Positions 1 through 8,052 of a stretch of 64,000 nt of DNA are shown in pieces. The notes under the pieces are model-generated. The model ran no database searches and was not told where the DNA came from. It was given only the letters and a program-made list of their open reading frames with translations. Each line of letters begins with the position of its first letter. Position 1 is the stretch's first letter. Both the position numbers and the translations under genes were made by a program. Source of the stretch: Candidatus Babeliaceae bacterium (lineage in GTDB: Bacteria; Babelota; Babeliae; Babelales; Babelaceae); contig SKJC01000002.1 of assembly GCA_007116155.1 (NCBI GenBank), positions 1 to 64,000 of the forward strand, in the 5' to 3' direction.

Positions 1-2
1 TA

Positions 3-476
3 GTTGCAGCAACTAATATTTTCATACAAAATATGTCTGCAAAAAATTTTCGTTCAGCAAATTTAAGCCGGGGTAATCGAGAGTTCGTGGTGCCAAATAA
101 TGGTTGTTGGGAATATGTTGCCACGATAGATCGCCCAGTATTGCTATCATTCTTTGGTGCAAAAACTTTGCCTCCGGTAAAGATACCAATTATTAATACG
201 GAACATCGGCATGTTGATTTTTATGCTTGTGCTATTTTAGAAAATGGGCAATTAAAAGTATGGTTGGAACAAAATGATAAAGTAACTCATTTGACAGAGC
301 AGAGAAGAATAGTTGATGCAGCTGGAGGTAGTGTTTTTTTTGATCCTATAGTAATCAGCATTCATGATACAGAAACAAATCGTGATATAACAACAAAGTA
401 TCGAGTATCTGTTGAATGGGAGATAAATGGGGTTGGATACCACGATATCTGTTTTTCTGTTAAGGATATCTATTAA
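3..476 (+). CDS. Hypothetical protein, 5' end probably outside the window
   Basis: I do not recognise this protein. The reading frame is open from base 3 to a TAA at 474-476, so it may start before the window. The first ATG in the window is at 33 (147 residues from there) and has no Shine-Dalgarno sequence in front of it, which favours an upstream start. The product is rich in beta-branched and aromatic residues and has no obvious transmembrane segment in the visible part. It ends 22 bases before a hairpin shared with the convergent recombinase gene. Confidence 0.5.
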   Translation, partial: VAATNIFIQNMSAKNFRSANLSRGNREFVVPNNGCWEYVATIDRPVLLSFFGAKTLPPVKIPIINTEHRHVDFYACAILENGQLKVWLEQNDKVTHLTEQRRIVDAAGGSVFFDPIVISIHDTETNRDITTKYRVSVEWEINGVGYHDICFSVKDIY

Positions 477-497
477 GTAAGTAGTAAGTAAATTTTG

Positions 498-531
498 TCT
501 GAAGCGCTAGAAAAACTTCTAGCGCTTCAGA
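498..531. terminator. Hairpin between convergent genes, overlapping the recombinase stop codon
   Basis: A 13-bp perfect stem (498-510 with 519-531) encloses an 8-base loop. The minus-strand stop codon of the recombinase (519-521) is part of the stem. The position between two convergent genes suggests a bidirectional terminator, although the T-tracts on either side are weak. Confidence 0.55.
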
Positions 532-1502
532 AGGTGACTTATAAGATTTTCTGGCCCAGCTTCCATTCGTTTTTGTTTTTCAATATCACCAAGATAGACC
601 TCTGTAGTTGAAGGCGACATATGTCGCATTGCAAGTTGGACTTCATAGAGGGACGCGCCACCTTTTATTGCCATTACACCGAAGGTGTGACGCAAACTAT
701 GTGCAGTTATCCGACGACTTTGGATGCCGACTGTCCGTAAACGTTTTTTTATAAGGCGAGAGAGCGAGCAGACGGTTAACTGTTTTCCGAAATTTCTATC
801 GCTCACTGATGTAAAAAGTGGTTCACGTAGATTTTGTGGGCAGCGTTTTTCAAGATATTCCGCTATAGGAGCAAGGGCTTCAGGTGTTAAGACTAAAAAA
901 TCATCTTTTCCATCTCTGCCTTTACCTCGAATCCACATAATAGTTTTTTCGTCTTGTGTTTCGATATCTTCAAGGAGGGCTCTTTGGATTTCGATTAATC
1001 GAGCTCCTGTGCGAATTAGTAGATTAATAAGTGCAAAATCGCGAAATCCTTCAAGATTTTTGCGATCAATAGAGTTTAGACATTTAAAAATTTGATCGAT
1101 GGTTAAGGCGTCTTTTTGATGTGCTTTGGTAGGGCGTCGCGCACTTTTTACTCCTTTGGCAATATTAGGATACTGCTTTGTGCTTTCAGTCCATTCAAAA
1201 AACCGCCGAATTGCTACTAAATAACTAGCCTTGGTAAAAGTTCGGAGATTTTTTTTATCTAGCGCGTCTTTATAGCGGAGTATGGTTTCCCGATCGGGCC
1301 TTTCCCTCTCTTGTTGACTTGAGAGCCAAATGAAAAATTGCCGAAGTGCATTTTTATAGGTGATGCGTGAAGAGACAGTAACATCCTGTTGAAATATAAA
1401 TTGATTAATTTGAAATATAAATTGAGAAAAGTGGTCTTGTACGAGATTAGAAGTTGTATCTTGATTAATAGTTATAGGTATATCAGATTTTTTTTTCAGC
1501 AT
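519..1502 (-). CDS. Tyrosine recombinase / XerC-XerD-like integrase
   Basis: The 327-residue product is a site-specific tyrosine recombinase that cuts and rejoins DNA through a covalent 3'-phosphotyrosine. The N-terminal half (about residues 20-120) fits the SAM-like core-binding domain. The catalytic half shows the arginine in TGARLIEIQ, the lysine region GKGRDGK, the HSLRHTFG box, a second histidine in RHMS and the nucleophile in TEVYLGD. The ATG start has GGAG eight bases upstream. It could be a chromosome-dimer resolvase or the integrase of a mobile element. No tRNA or obvious dif or att site was found beside it, and the neighbouring genes look accessory. Confidence 0.85.
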   Translation of the reverse strand: MLKKKSDIPITINQDTTSNLVQDHFSQFIFQINQFIFQQDVTVSSRITYKNALRQFFIWLSSQQERERPDRETILRYKDALDKKNLRTFTKASYLVAIRRFFEWTESTKQYPNIAKGVKSARRPTKAHQKDALTIDQIFKCLNSIDRKNLEGFRDFALINLLIRTGARLIEIQRALLEDIETQDEKTIMWIRGKGRDGKDDFLVLTPEALAPIAEYLEKRCPQNLREPLFTSVSDRNFGKQLTVCSLSRLIKKRLRTVGIQSRRITAHSLRHTFGVMAIKGGASLYEVQLAMRHMSPSTTEVYLGDIEKQKRMEAGPENLISHLLKR

Positions 1503-1602
1503 TTACTCTCCTTTTTTTGCCGATGTAATACCGGCAAGTCTAAAACAGTTTAGCTTGATTCTCTTGGTCCTTACAACGAAAAACTTTTTGGATGATAAAG
1601 TC

Positions 1603-1632
1603 TTGAAAAAAGCAAACAAGATTTGTTATTCT
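1603..1632 (+). promoter_or_regulatory. Candidate sigma-70 promoter
   Basis: TTGAAA at 1603-1608 is followed after 18 bases by TATTCT at 1627-1632. Downstream at 1651 lies a perfect AGGAGG and then a four-codon open frame (ATG 1663 to TAA 1677). This could drive the small frame at 1682 and the interrupted gene from 1783. It is supported by sequence match only. Confidence 0.35.
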
Positions 1633-1681
1633 AATATAAATTATCAAAACAGGAGGATTGCTATGAATATCAAATAACACC

Positions 1682-1771
1682 ATGCAATCTCTGAAATCGG
1701 TAATTAACAAAATCGAAGTGCGCTGGTGGCTGCATAGCTTACTACACGATATTGAATTTACTATTAGCTAA
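1682..1771 (+). CDS. Possible 29-residue small protein behind a four-codon leader frame
   Basis: A 29-codon frame runs from ATG 1682 to TAA 1771 and contains a Trp-Trp pair followed by a hydrophobic stretch. The strong Shine-Dalgarno AGGAGG at 1651 serves a preceding mini-frame (ATG 1663, four codons, TAA 1677) that ends five bases before this ATG. Re-initiation or coupling is therefore conceivable. It may equally be a decayed gene remnant. No family is recognised. Confidence 0.25.
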   Translation: MQSLKSVINKIEVRWWLHSLLHDIEFTIS

Positions 1772-1782
1772 TACTGAGAGTC

Positions 1783-2010
1783 TTGAGAATGAGATATTCA
1801 TTTAGATTGATGGGTATATGTTTTATCTTTTTATTAGTTGGCACGTTGAGTGTGTGGCATAGAATTGGATATTCATTAGAGACTAAGATAAAAACTATAG
1901 ATGGAATTTCGCAAGAAATTACTCAAGCAAAAAACAGTCTGAAATTAGGATATGCTCGCTTTTCTGCGGATGAGCGAGCATATTTTGAAGAACAGGTTAA
2001 AGATGCATAG
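1783..2010 (+). CDS. N-terminal half of an interrupted membrane-anchored or exported protein
   Basis: This 75-residue frame starts at TTG 1783 (an ATG follows at 1789) and ends at TAG 2008-2010. Residues about 5-25 form one hydrophobic signal anchor, followed by a charged helical stretch. The same reading frame continues without another stop for 190 codons to 2580, so this is most likely the first part of one gene cut by a nonsense codon. The TAG lies in the loop of a 15-bp hairpin. No family is recognised. Confidence 0.45.
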   Translation: MRMRYSFRLMGICFIFLLVGTLSVWHRIGYSLETKIKTIDGISQEITQAKNSLKLGYARFSADERAYFEEQVKDA

Positions 2011-2025
2011 GCATCTTTAACCTGT
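1992..2025. repeat. 15-bp perfect hairpin with a TAG stop codon in its loop
   Basis: Arms 1992-2006 and 2011-2025 are perfectly complementary with the four-base loop ATAG, which holds the in-frame TAG at 2008-2010. No T-tract follows on the plus strand, so a classical rho-independent terminator is not clear. The reading frame continues open on the far side. Confidence 0.75.
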
Positions 2026-2580
2026 CAAATTTGGTTTATTAATACTACAAGAACTGAAACAGCCATTCGAGGTTCGGTTGCTGATGAGGTCGGAACTGAT
2101 TGGTACGATGAACCAAATCGATTAATTGGGTTAACAGAAAAGCCCATAGATTTTTTTATAAAGTCCCTACCTTTGTATGGTTCAGACAGGACGGTATTTG
2201 TAAACGAGTTACCATTTATGTTTCGATGTGCACATCCAGAATATGGACAAATTACTCATTTCCGTCGAGGTGGCATTGAATTTGCACTCGAAATGCCTGA
2301 TAAAAAAGAGTTTGTTTTGGAAGATGGGACCAAGTATATAGTTTTTTGGAATCAATCACCAAATAAAGCCGAGCATGTTTTTGATATTTTTATAAAACAA
2401 GTTGAAGAAGCACCAGAAAAAAAACACGCTTTAAAACGACCGTTTTTCATACAGAAAACAAATAATCAATGTTATTTATTAAAAGTTTTCCTTAGAGTTT
2501 CTGAAGTTGAAAAAGACGGAAAAAGAGCGTTATCAGTATTGCGAGAAAGAATGACTAATTTCTATGTCAAGAATTACTAA
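2011..2580 (+). pseudogene. In-frame C-terminal half of the interrupted gene, no start of its own
   Basis: These 189 sense codons follow the TAG at 2008-2010 in the same frame and end at TAA 2578-2580. The first possible start (TTG) is at 2173, with no ATG or GTG before it and no convincing ribosome binding site. The segment looks like real protein: charged, mixed alpha/beta, with no low-complexity sequence. Either the gene is a recent pseudogene by nonsense mutation, or translation reads through the TAG. A frame from TTG 2173 would give 135 residues. No family is recognised. Confidence 0.5.
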
Positions 2581-2600
2581 TTTCTTGACATAGAAATTAG
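2555..2600. terminator. 19-bp hairpin, bidirectional terminator candidate
   Basis: Arms 2555-2573 and 2582-2600 are perfectly complementary around an 8-base loop that contains the plus-strand TAA (2578-2580). The right arm also contains the minus-strand stop codon of the next gene (2597-2599). It sits exactly between convergent genes, as expected for a shared terminator. Confidence 0.65.
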
Positions 2601-3016
2601 GTAGATGGTTGATTTATTTTTTCTATAATTGGACACGCTGAATACATCATAACCATACCTAAAGATGTTTGAATAACGCCTTGCGTACGAGTTTCTTTTT
2701 TTGTTGTGTTATAAATTCCTAGCGCGGCAATAATGCCACCAGTCAGAGTGATAATATTTTTTTGTACGGTGTTGTTAAGGGGCGCTGCAGCATTTTGTAT
2801 AAGATTGGTTTCAAAATCGTTTACAGTTTTTTTAAAATAACTAGAAAAATTGTTTTTTAGTTGCTTTAAAAGGTCAGAAGAATCATTATATTTTCCACAC
2901 AGGAAGCTCCCTATACGTTCTAATGGCTCAGGGCTGCAAAAAGCAGAAGCTGGAACGCTAATAAAAAAAGATCCTATAAAAAATAGGATCTTTAAAAAAA
3001 AGTGCGAATATTTCAT
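2597..3016 (-). CDS. Small exported or membrane protein, member of a three-gene cluster
   Basis: The 139-residue product has a typical signal peptide (positive start, hydrophobic core, SASA-type cleavage region near residue 25). A helical charged middle part and a C-terminal hydrophobic segment (about residues 85-130) follow. It lies in the same orientation as two other small exported genes (3207-3626 and 3837-4277). All three share the layout of signal peptide, helical region, a KxxI/V...G/S-rich hydrophobic stretch and a final hydrophobic block. Function is unknown. Confidence 0.6.
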   Translation of the reverse strand: MKYSHFFLKILFFIGSFFISVPASAFCSPEPLERIGSFLCGKYNDSSDLLKQLKNNFSSYFKKTVNDFETNLIQNAAAPLNNTVQKNIITLTGGIIAALGIYNTTKKETRTQGVIQTSLGMVMMYSACPIIEKINQPST

Positions 3017-3206
3017 AATTGAACCACCTATTGATAGGAAGAAGAAAATTCCGAAGCAAAATATAACACAAGAACAAGCTGCCGCTTAAACTAAATAATA
3101 CCAGTTTCAAAGTACAATAGTTTTTCCCAATAATTCACTTTTTTTTAATAAACAAGCCTTATTTAAATTCGAAGATACATCAGATTATTATTTGATTATA
3201 CCGTAT

Positions 3207-3626
3207 TTAGTAATATAAAAAACTTGGTTCCCATTCATTAGTAGAATTTTCCCAAGTACTTGTTTTTTGGAAATTTAAATTTACTACAGCTGGTTGTTTT
3301 ATTTTCCACCTTGGAGGAAATAAAAAACCAAAGCCTAACAACATTTTAGTTGATGAAAATATAAGGTTTTGACGTAAATTAGTAGGACTTTTTAAAGCTG
3401 ATGCGATTAAGTAGGCGCCTAATGTTTTTATCGTAACATTTTTTATTATTGTCTCAATTAATGAAGTCGAATTTTCAGTCAAAAACTTTTTTGTTTCAGC
3501 CTTTGCTCCTTCTGCCGCTTTATTCCCCATGTATTCAAAAAGTGCATGATAAGAGTTTTTAATAAAATTTGATTGGATAGATTTCAATAAAAAGAGCCCA
3601 CAAAAGAAAATGATTAAACGTTTCAT
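3207..3626 (-). CDS. Small exported or membrane protein, second of three
   Basis: The 139-residue product begins with a hydrophobic signal (MKRLIIFFCGLFLL). An Ala/Lys/Glu-rich helix follows (about residues 35-55) and then hydrophobic stretches around 63-105. Its organisation matches the flanking genes at 2597 and 3837. Its promoter region is clearly related in sequence to that of the 3837-4277 gene, which suggests duplication of the whole unit. It has no recognised domain. Confidence 0.55.
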   Translation of the reverse strand: MKRLIIFFCGLFLLKSIQSNFIKNSYHALFEYMGNKAAEGAKAETKKFLTENSTSLIETIIKNVTIKTLGAYLIASALKSPTNLRQNLIFSSTKMLLGFGFLFPPRWKIKQPAVVNLNFQKTSTWENSTNEWEPSFLYY

Positions 3627-3665
3627 AAGACATGCTTTCTAAAATGGTTTTTAATATATTCAATA

Positions 3666-3694
3666 AGCATACTAAAAACAATAAATCTTGTAAA
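3666..3694 (-). promoter_or_regulatory. Sigma-70-like promoter of the 3207-3626 gene
   Basis: On the minus strand TTTACA (3694-3689) is followed after 17 bases by TATGCT (3671-3666), about 40 bases before the ATG. The sequence just upstream (3695-3712) is nearly the same as that upstream of the promoter at 4319-4346, with a shared CATAATAGAAT block on the plus strand. Confidence 0.55.
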
Positions 3695-3836
3695 GTTTTT
3701 CATAATAGAATTTTTATAAATGCGAGCTTTTGGAGGACTGACACGACATAGATCTCTCAAAATCTATTGGGCGCAACTAAAATCTTCAACCAAATCCCTC
3801 ATTCTATTTGCCGCCACCATTCAACTTTTTAGGATA

Positions 3837-4277
3837 TTATGAATTTTCGGACAAGCTCTTATTTACTCTGTTTTCTTTTTTAAATTTTTCCTTTATTAGA
3901 GTGATACTTTTTTGGGGGAGATTCGTTGATAGAATAAAAGCAGCAGCAGCACCCAACATTTCGCGTTTTCCTTGTTGTTTTATTTTAGGGTTACTAGCTG
4001 AAACACCGCTAGAAAAAACTTTATTTCCGTGGATAAAAACACTGCCTGAGACAATTTTCACAACTGTTTTTGAGACAAAACTATTAAGTTTTTTTTCAAA
4101 ATCATTTGTTAAAAGCTTGGTTTGAACACCTTCAACAATTCCAACACCAATATGATGACCAAATTTTTTCTCCAGCCAATTTGAAAAGGAAAATAACCTT
4201 GAGGTTTCTCCCATACCATGCAATATAGGAGTAGCTAGAAAAAATGTAATTGAAAAAAACAACGGAAAAATCTTCAT
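3837..4277 (-). CDS. Small exported protein, third of three
   Basis: The 146-residue product carries a signal peptide (MKIFPLFFSITFFLATPILHG). A helical segment with a TNDFEKKL motif follows, comparable to NDFETNL in the 2597 gene. A KTVVKIVSGS-type hydrophobic stretch and an Ala-rich hydrophobic block near residue 110 come next. It ends in a lysine-rich tail. The protein is probably periplasmic or membrane-attached; function is unknown. Confidence 0.55.
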   Translation of the reverse strand: MKIFPLFFSITFFLATPILHGMGETSRLFSFSNWLEKKFGHHIGVGIVEGVQTKLLTNDFEKKLNSFVSKTVVKIVSGSVFIHGNKVFSSGVSASNPKIKQQGKREMLGAAAAFILSTNLPQKSITLIKEKFKKENRVNKSLSENS

Positions 4278-4318
4278 AACTAAAACCTTCTATAAAAATT
4301 ATTTGTAAACTAATGTTT

Positions 4319-4346
4319 AGTATAATAAAAACAAACTTCTTGTAAA
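4319..4346 (-). promoter_or_regulatory. Sigma-70-like promoter of the 3837-4277 gene
   Basis: On the minus strand TTTACA (4346-4341) and TATACT (4324-4319) are separated by 16 bases. An 11-bp inverted repeat (AAAGATTTGCA type, about 4344-4376) overlaps the -35 region and could be a terminator of the gene upstream or an operator. Confidence 0.55.
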
Positions 4347-4391
4347 GATTTGCATAATAGAATATTGTGCAAATCTTTTTTAAGAGCGCTG

Positions 4392-5312
4392 CTATACGCT
4401 ATAATATCCTTGATGTAACTCTTCTGAGTAAAAAATGAATAAGCCCAAACTAAAAAGCGCTAAGGCAAAAAAACTAGCGACAGGAATAGTTTCTTCTAAA
4501 AATAAAACACCCAAGAGCGCAACAAACATAGGGCATAAAAAACCAGCAAAAGACAGAAGTGTTGCGGTAAAAAAACGTAAAAGATAGGAATACAAATTAG
4601 TAAAACCAATATTTACAAAAACTAATGCTGCACCCGTATAACCAATAAAAGGGAGATACTTACTAACCGGAACGGGATTCCATAGCGCATATTCTGATAA
4701 ATAAGATGTTCCAAGTGCCAGGATACCTGCAATGGTCATGCTAATACCCTGCACCCAGGCAATAGGCAGATTTTCTCGCTGCACAAGTTCTCGTACTAAA
4801 ATCCATCCATATGCACCTAAAATTACCGCGGCCGATAAAACTAAAAAAGGAAGTGTTAGTAAAGTCTGTATAGAAAACGAAGGTATTGCACCTACAAATA
4901 GAATTCCTGCAATCATCCCTAATCCGATTCCAAGGAATTTTCTCCGAGTCAATTTTTCAGCAAACCACCACCACGAAAGCAGTGCGGTCACAAACGGAGT
5001 AAAGGTAAAAATAAATGCCGATTCGGTGCTAGAGAAAAACTGCAACGACCAGAGATCGCATACAAACATTCCATAAGTCCCAAGAAGAGCAAGCTGAACA
5101 ATTAGCCCCCATGAACGTAAAGAAGCCCTCGAAGGCATACGCCAATGATTTTGCTGTAAAAACCAAAGAAGTAATATCAAGCCTGCTACAAAAAGCCTAA
5201 CTCCTGCAAAAAAGAACGGCGTAGTAACGCCAAGAGCACCTTTTGCAAGGGTAAAACCACTCGCGCACAAAAGGTATAACAACAAAATCGGAGAAAGGAA
5301 CCACATATTCAA
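4392..5312 (-). CDS. EamA/DMT-family transporter
   Basis: The 306-residue product is strongly hydrophobic with about ten predicted membrane helices in two five-helix halves, the architecture of the EamA (drug/metabolite transporter) family. The first half contains the family-typical stretch around STESAFIFTFTPFVTALLSW before a basic loop (EKLTRRKF). The second half repeats the pattern and ends in LFLEETIPVASF. The substrate cannot be inferred. It lies 8 bases downstream of ymdB and is probably the last gene of that run. Confidence 0.85.
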   Translation of the reverse strand: MNMWFLSPILLLYLLCASGFTLAKGALGVTTPFFFAGVRLFVAGLILLLWFLQQNHWRMPSRASLRSWGLIVQLALLGTYGMFVCDLWSLQFFSSTESAFIFTFTPFVTALLSWWWFAEKLTRRKFLGIGLGMIAGILFVGAIPSFSIQTLLTLPFLVLSAAVILGAYGWILVRELVQRENLPIAWVQGISMTIAGILALGTSYLSEYALWNPVPVSKYLPFIGYTGAALVFVNIGFTNLYSYLLRFFTATLLSFAGFLCPMFVALLGVLFLEETIPVASFFALALFSLGLFIFYSEELHQGYYSV

Positions 5313-5320
5313 AACCTCGA

Positions 5321-6130
5321 TTACTGTTGATATGTTTTAAAGATGCGTTCAATTGCAACGGTTTTGCCCGATGTTTTTTCTATTGTAAAAACAATACCAC
5401 TTATAACAAACGGAGGTTCCGTATCAACTTCAAATTTTACTGGTAACTGAGTACGCATATTATGAATGATGGGGTCCTTTTTCATGCCAATCATTGAGTT
5501 TAATGCCCCGATCATGCCAATATCGGTAATGAATCCAGTCCCGTTTGGAAGTATTCGTTCATCGGCTGTTTGAACGTGGGTATGAGTTCCGAAAATTGCA
5601 CTTACCCGTCCATCGGCAAAATAGGCAAATCCCGCTTTTTCCGACGTTGCTTCAGCGTGAAAATCCACAATAATTATATTAGTTTGACTACGAACAAATG
5701 TTAAAATCGAATCAAGCGCCTTAAAAGGACATTCAAGCTGCTGTCTCGAAAAAATTCGCCCTTGTAAATTTATGACACCAATTTTATGTCCATTTGGTAG
5801 AGAAACAAAACCGACGCCTCTCCCTGGACAACCTGCTGGAAAATTGGCCGGCCGAAGCAATGGAAAATCTAGGTTAGAAAGAGTTTCATAAACCTCTCGT
5901 TGATCAAAACTATGATTCCCGCCAGTTATAAAGTCTGCGCCTGAACGAAGTAATTCATTTGCTGCTAAACTAGTAATTCCTCTTCCATTAACAGCACTGT
6001 TTTCTCCATTAACTATTGTTGCATCAATAGAAAACTCTTTTTTGAGAGCAGAAATATGCTTAGAAAATAATATAAGCCCAGGACTTCCGATTACATCACC
6101 AACACAAAGTATTTTTACAAGCTCATTCAT
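5321..6130 (-). CDS. ymdB: YmdB-like metallophosphoesterase (TIGR00282 family)
   Basis: The 269-residue product matches the YmdB family, whose Bacillus member hydrolyses 2',3'-cyclic nucleotides and affects RNA turnover. Metal-site motifs are visible: GDVIG near the start, NGEN, GGNHSFD, VDFHAE and GTHTHVQTAD. The ATG overlaps the stop of rny in an ATGA arrangement, the same rny-ymdB pairing known in Firmicutes. This points to a joint role in RNA metabolism. Confidence 0.9.
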   Translation of the reverse strand: MNELVKILCVGDVIGSPGLILFSKHISALKKEFSIDATIVNGENSAVNGRGITSLAANELLRSGADFITGGNHSFDQREVYETLSNLDFPLLRPANFPAGCPGRGVGFVSLPNGHKIGVINLQGRIFSRQQLECPFKALDSILTFVRSQTNIIIVDFHAEATSEKAGFAYFADGRVSAIFGTHTHVQTADERILPNGTGFITDIGMIGALNSMIGMKKDPIIHNMRTQLPVKFEVDTEPPFVISGIVFTIEKTSGKTVAIERIFKTYQQ

Positions 6131-7701
6131 TGTTTTACCTCTTTAGAACCAGATGTAAGGAGCGTTGTGCGAACTTCCCTAATTACATTAACTTTAATTG
6201 GACCAGGGAAATTTTTTACTTCTTGTTCAACTCGACGAGCAACATCATAGGCTAGTTGTGACGATTCTGGATCACCCATCCGATCTTCTTCAACAATAAT
6301 TCGTATTTCACGACCAGCTTGCAAAGCAAAAGCACGTTTAACACCAACAAATTCGTTTGCAATACCTTCTAATTTTTCTAATCGCTTTAAATATGCTGCC
6401 AAGGTTTCTCGACGAGCTCCTGGTCGCGACGCAGAGATAGTATCTGCAATCATTACTAAAATATCATACGGCGTTTTGAACGGTACCTCTTCGTGATGTG
6501 CTGCTATAGCTTGAACTACAAGAGAATCTTCCCCACATCGTTGAGCAATTTCTGCACCAACTTGAGCGTGGGGTCCTTCATGCTCAGCCGAAACAGCTTT
6601 ACCGATGTCGTGAAACAACCCTGCTCGAGCAGCTAAATCTGGACGTTCCAGTCCTAATTCTTCTGCAAGCATACGCGCCATGGCTGAAACTTCTATACTA
6701 TGGACCAAAACATCCTGAGAGAAACTTGTGCGAAAGTGTAATTCTCCTAACAGATTAACAATCTCTGGTGCTACGGAATGAATATTAGCTCGCTGTAGCG
6801 CGTCTTTTCCTTTTTCTGCAATAATTTCTTGAACTTCGCGCTCAACTAAAGATACAGTCTCTTCAATGCGTGATGGATTAATACGTCCATCGAAGATAAG
6901 TTTTTCAATACTTCTGCGCGCAACTTCCCTGCGTACAGGATTAAAGGAAGAAAGCGTAATAATTTCAGGTGTATCATCAATAATGATATCAACTCCGGTT
7001 GACATCTCAAGAACCTTTATATTGCGTCCCTCTTTGCCAATAATCCTTCCCTTCATATCATCATTAGGCAATTGAATAATACAAGAAGTTGCTCCAGCAA
7101 CACAGTCTGATGTATATCGTTGCATTGTATCAATCAAAATTCGTGAAGCACGCTCTTTGGCGGTCAAGTGAACTTCTTCTTCTACTTTCTGCAACCAACG
7201 ATCATGTGAAATGCGAACTTCTTTTTCTAGCGCTTCAAATAAAGCTTTTCGAGCTTCTTCTTGACTCATTAATGCTACAGATTCAAGCTTTGAAGATAAA
7301 TCAAAACTTTGTATTCTTAGCTGTTCTTGTAAATTTTTTGCTTGATCTAACAACCGAAGATATTCTTTTTCGCTTTCTTGGAGCTCAACCCGTGCTGCGC
7401 GCAAACGATCCTCTTTTTCTTGTAGCGCCTCTTGTTGCAAGTGAAGTTTATTGGTAGCTTTCTCTATTTCAAGTTGTTCTCGCTTGAGTTCATTTTTAAA
7501 ATCAATGCGTCTCTTATTAAGCTCATCTTTCAATTTGAAAATAGCTTCACGACGTTCTGCAGCCAATTCTTTTTCAAACAAAACACGATCCATTTTAGTT
7601 TTATACAAAAGTTGTTGAGCCTGCGATCGTAAATTAAGAACATAAAAAAATAGTCCAATAGAACCAACAAATAGAAGTGTAAGTAGAAATTCAAAAACCA
7701 T
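6127..7701 (-). CDS. rny: Ribonuclease Y
   Basis: The 524-residue product is the membrane-anchored endoribonuclease that starts mRNA decay. It shows an N-terminal membrane helix (residues 3-22), a long charged coiled coil (about 30-170), a KH domain with GRIIGKEGRN (about 210-260), and an HD domain with LFHDIGKA and AAHHEEVP (about 335-430). Length and order match the family. The ATG is preceded by a GAAG ribosome binding site. It is translationally coupled to ymdB downstream. Confidence 0.95.
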   Translation of the reverse strand: MVFEFLLTLLFVGSIGLFFYVLNLRSQAQQLLYKTKMDRVLFEKELAAERREAIFKLKDELNKRRIDFKNELKREQLEIEKATNKLHLQQEALQEKEDRLRAARVELQESEKEYLRLLDQAKNLQEQLRIQSFDLSSKLESVALMSQEEARKALFEALEKEVRISHDRWLQKVEEEVHLTAKERASRILIDTMQRYTSDCVAGATSCIIQLPNDDMKGRIIGKEGRNIKVLEMSTGVDIIIDDTPEIITLSSFNPVRREVARRSIEKLIFDGRINPSRIEETVSLVEREVQEIIAEKGKDALQRANIHSVAPEIVNLLGELHFRTSFSQDVLVHSIEVSAMARMLAEELGLERPDLAARAGLFHDIGKAVSAEHEGPHAQVGAEIAQRCGEDSLVVQAIAAHHEEVPFKTPYDILVMIADTISASRPGARRETLAAYLKRLEKLEGIANEFVGVKRAFALQAGREIRIIVEEDRMGDPESSQLAYDVARRVEQEVKNFPGPIKVNVIREVRTTLLTSGSKEVKQ

Positions 7702-7773
7702 AGCTTCTTCCCATTTTAATGTTGTTTTAAAAATGGAAGCAAAACCGATTCCTGAAAAAAATCTCGCTATCTT

Positions 7774-8052
7774 TTACACAAGCTCACAATCAATGCGTTT
7801 TATAAGCGAAAGAGCTTTTTCACTAAATACTTCACATTGATTTTCATTTTTGCAACATGCATGAGCAAATTGAACAGCAACGAGAATAGCTATTCGCCTT
7901 GAATCAACATTTTTAACACTGTTTGTCAGTTGCCGCATCGCCAAATCAACCGCGTTCGCTGCCCTCTCAACAAGTTCAATGCTTTCGTCACTAGCCAATG
8001 TAAAATATTCATCAAAAATAGATACACGTATATTGGTTTCCTGATCAATCAT
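7774..8052 (-). CDS. zapA: ZapA-like cell division protein
   Basis: The 92-residue product resembles ZapA, which cross-links FtsZ filaments. It has an N-terminal strand region (residues 5-20), the conserved LVERAANAVDLAMRQL helix, and a second helix ending in FSEKALSLIKRI. Its start overlaps the stop of the preceding coiled-coil gene by one base (TAATG), so the two are likely coupled. Identification is by pattern, not search. Confidence 0.75.
   Translation of the reverse strand: MIDQETNIRVSIFDEYFTLASDESIELVERAANAVDLAMRQLTNSVKNVDSRRIAILVAVQFAHACCKNENQCEVFSEKALSLIKRIDCELV

Noticed and set aside
3808-4125. Plus-strand frame opposite the small exported gene
   Set aside because: It is the antisense shadow of 3837-4277 and lacks a ribosome binding site and a sensible protein composition.
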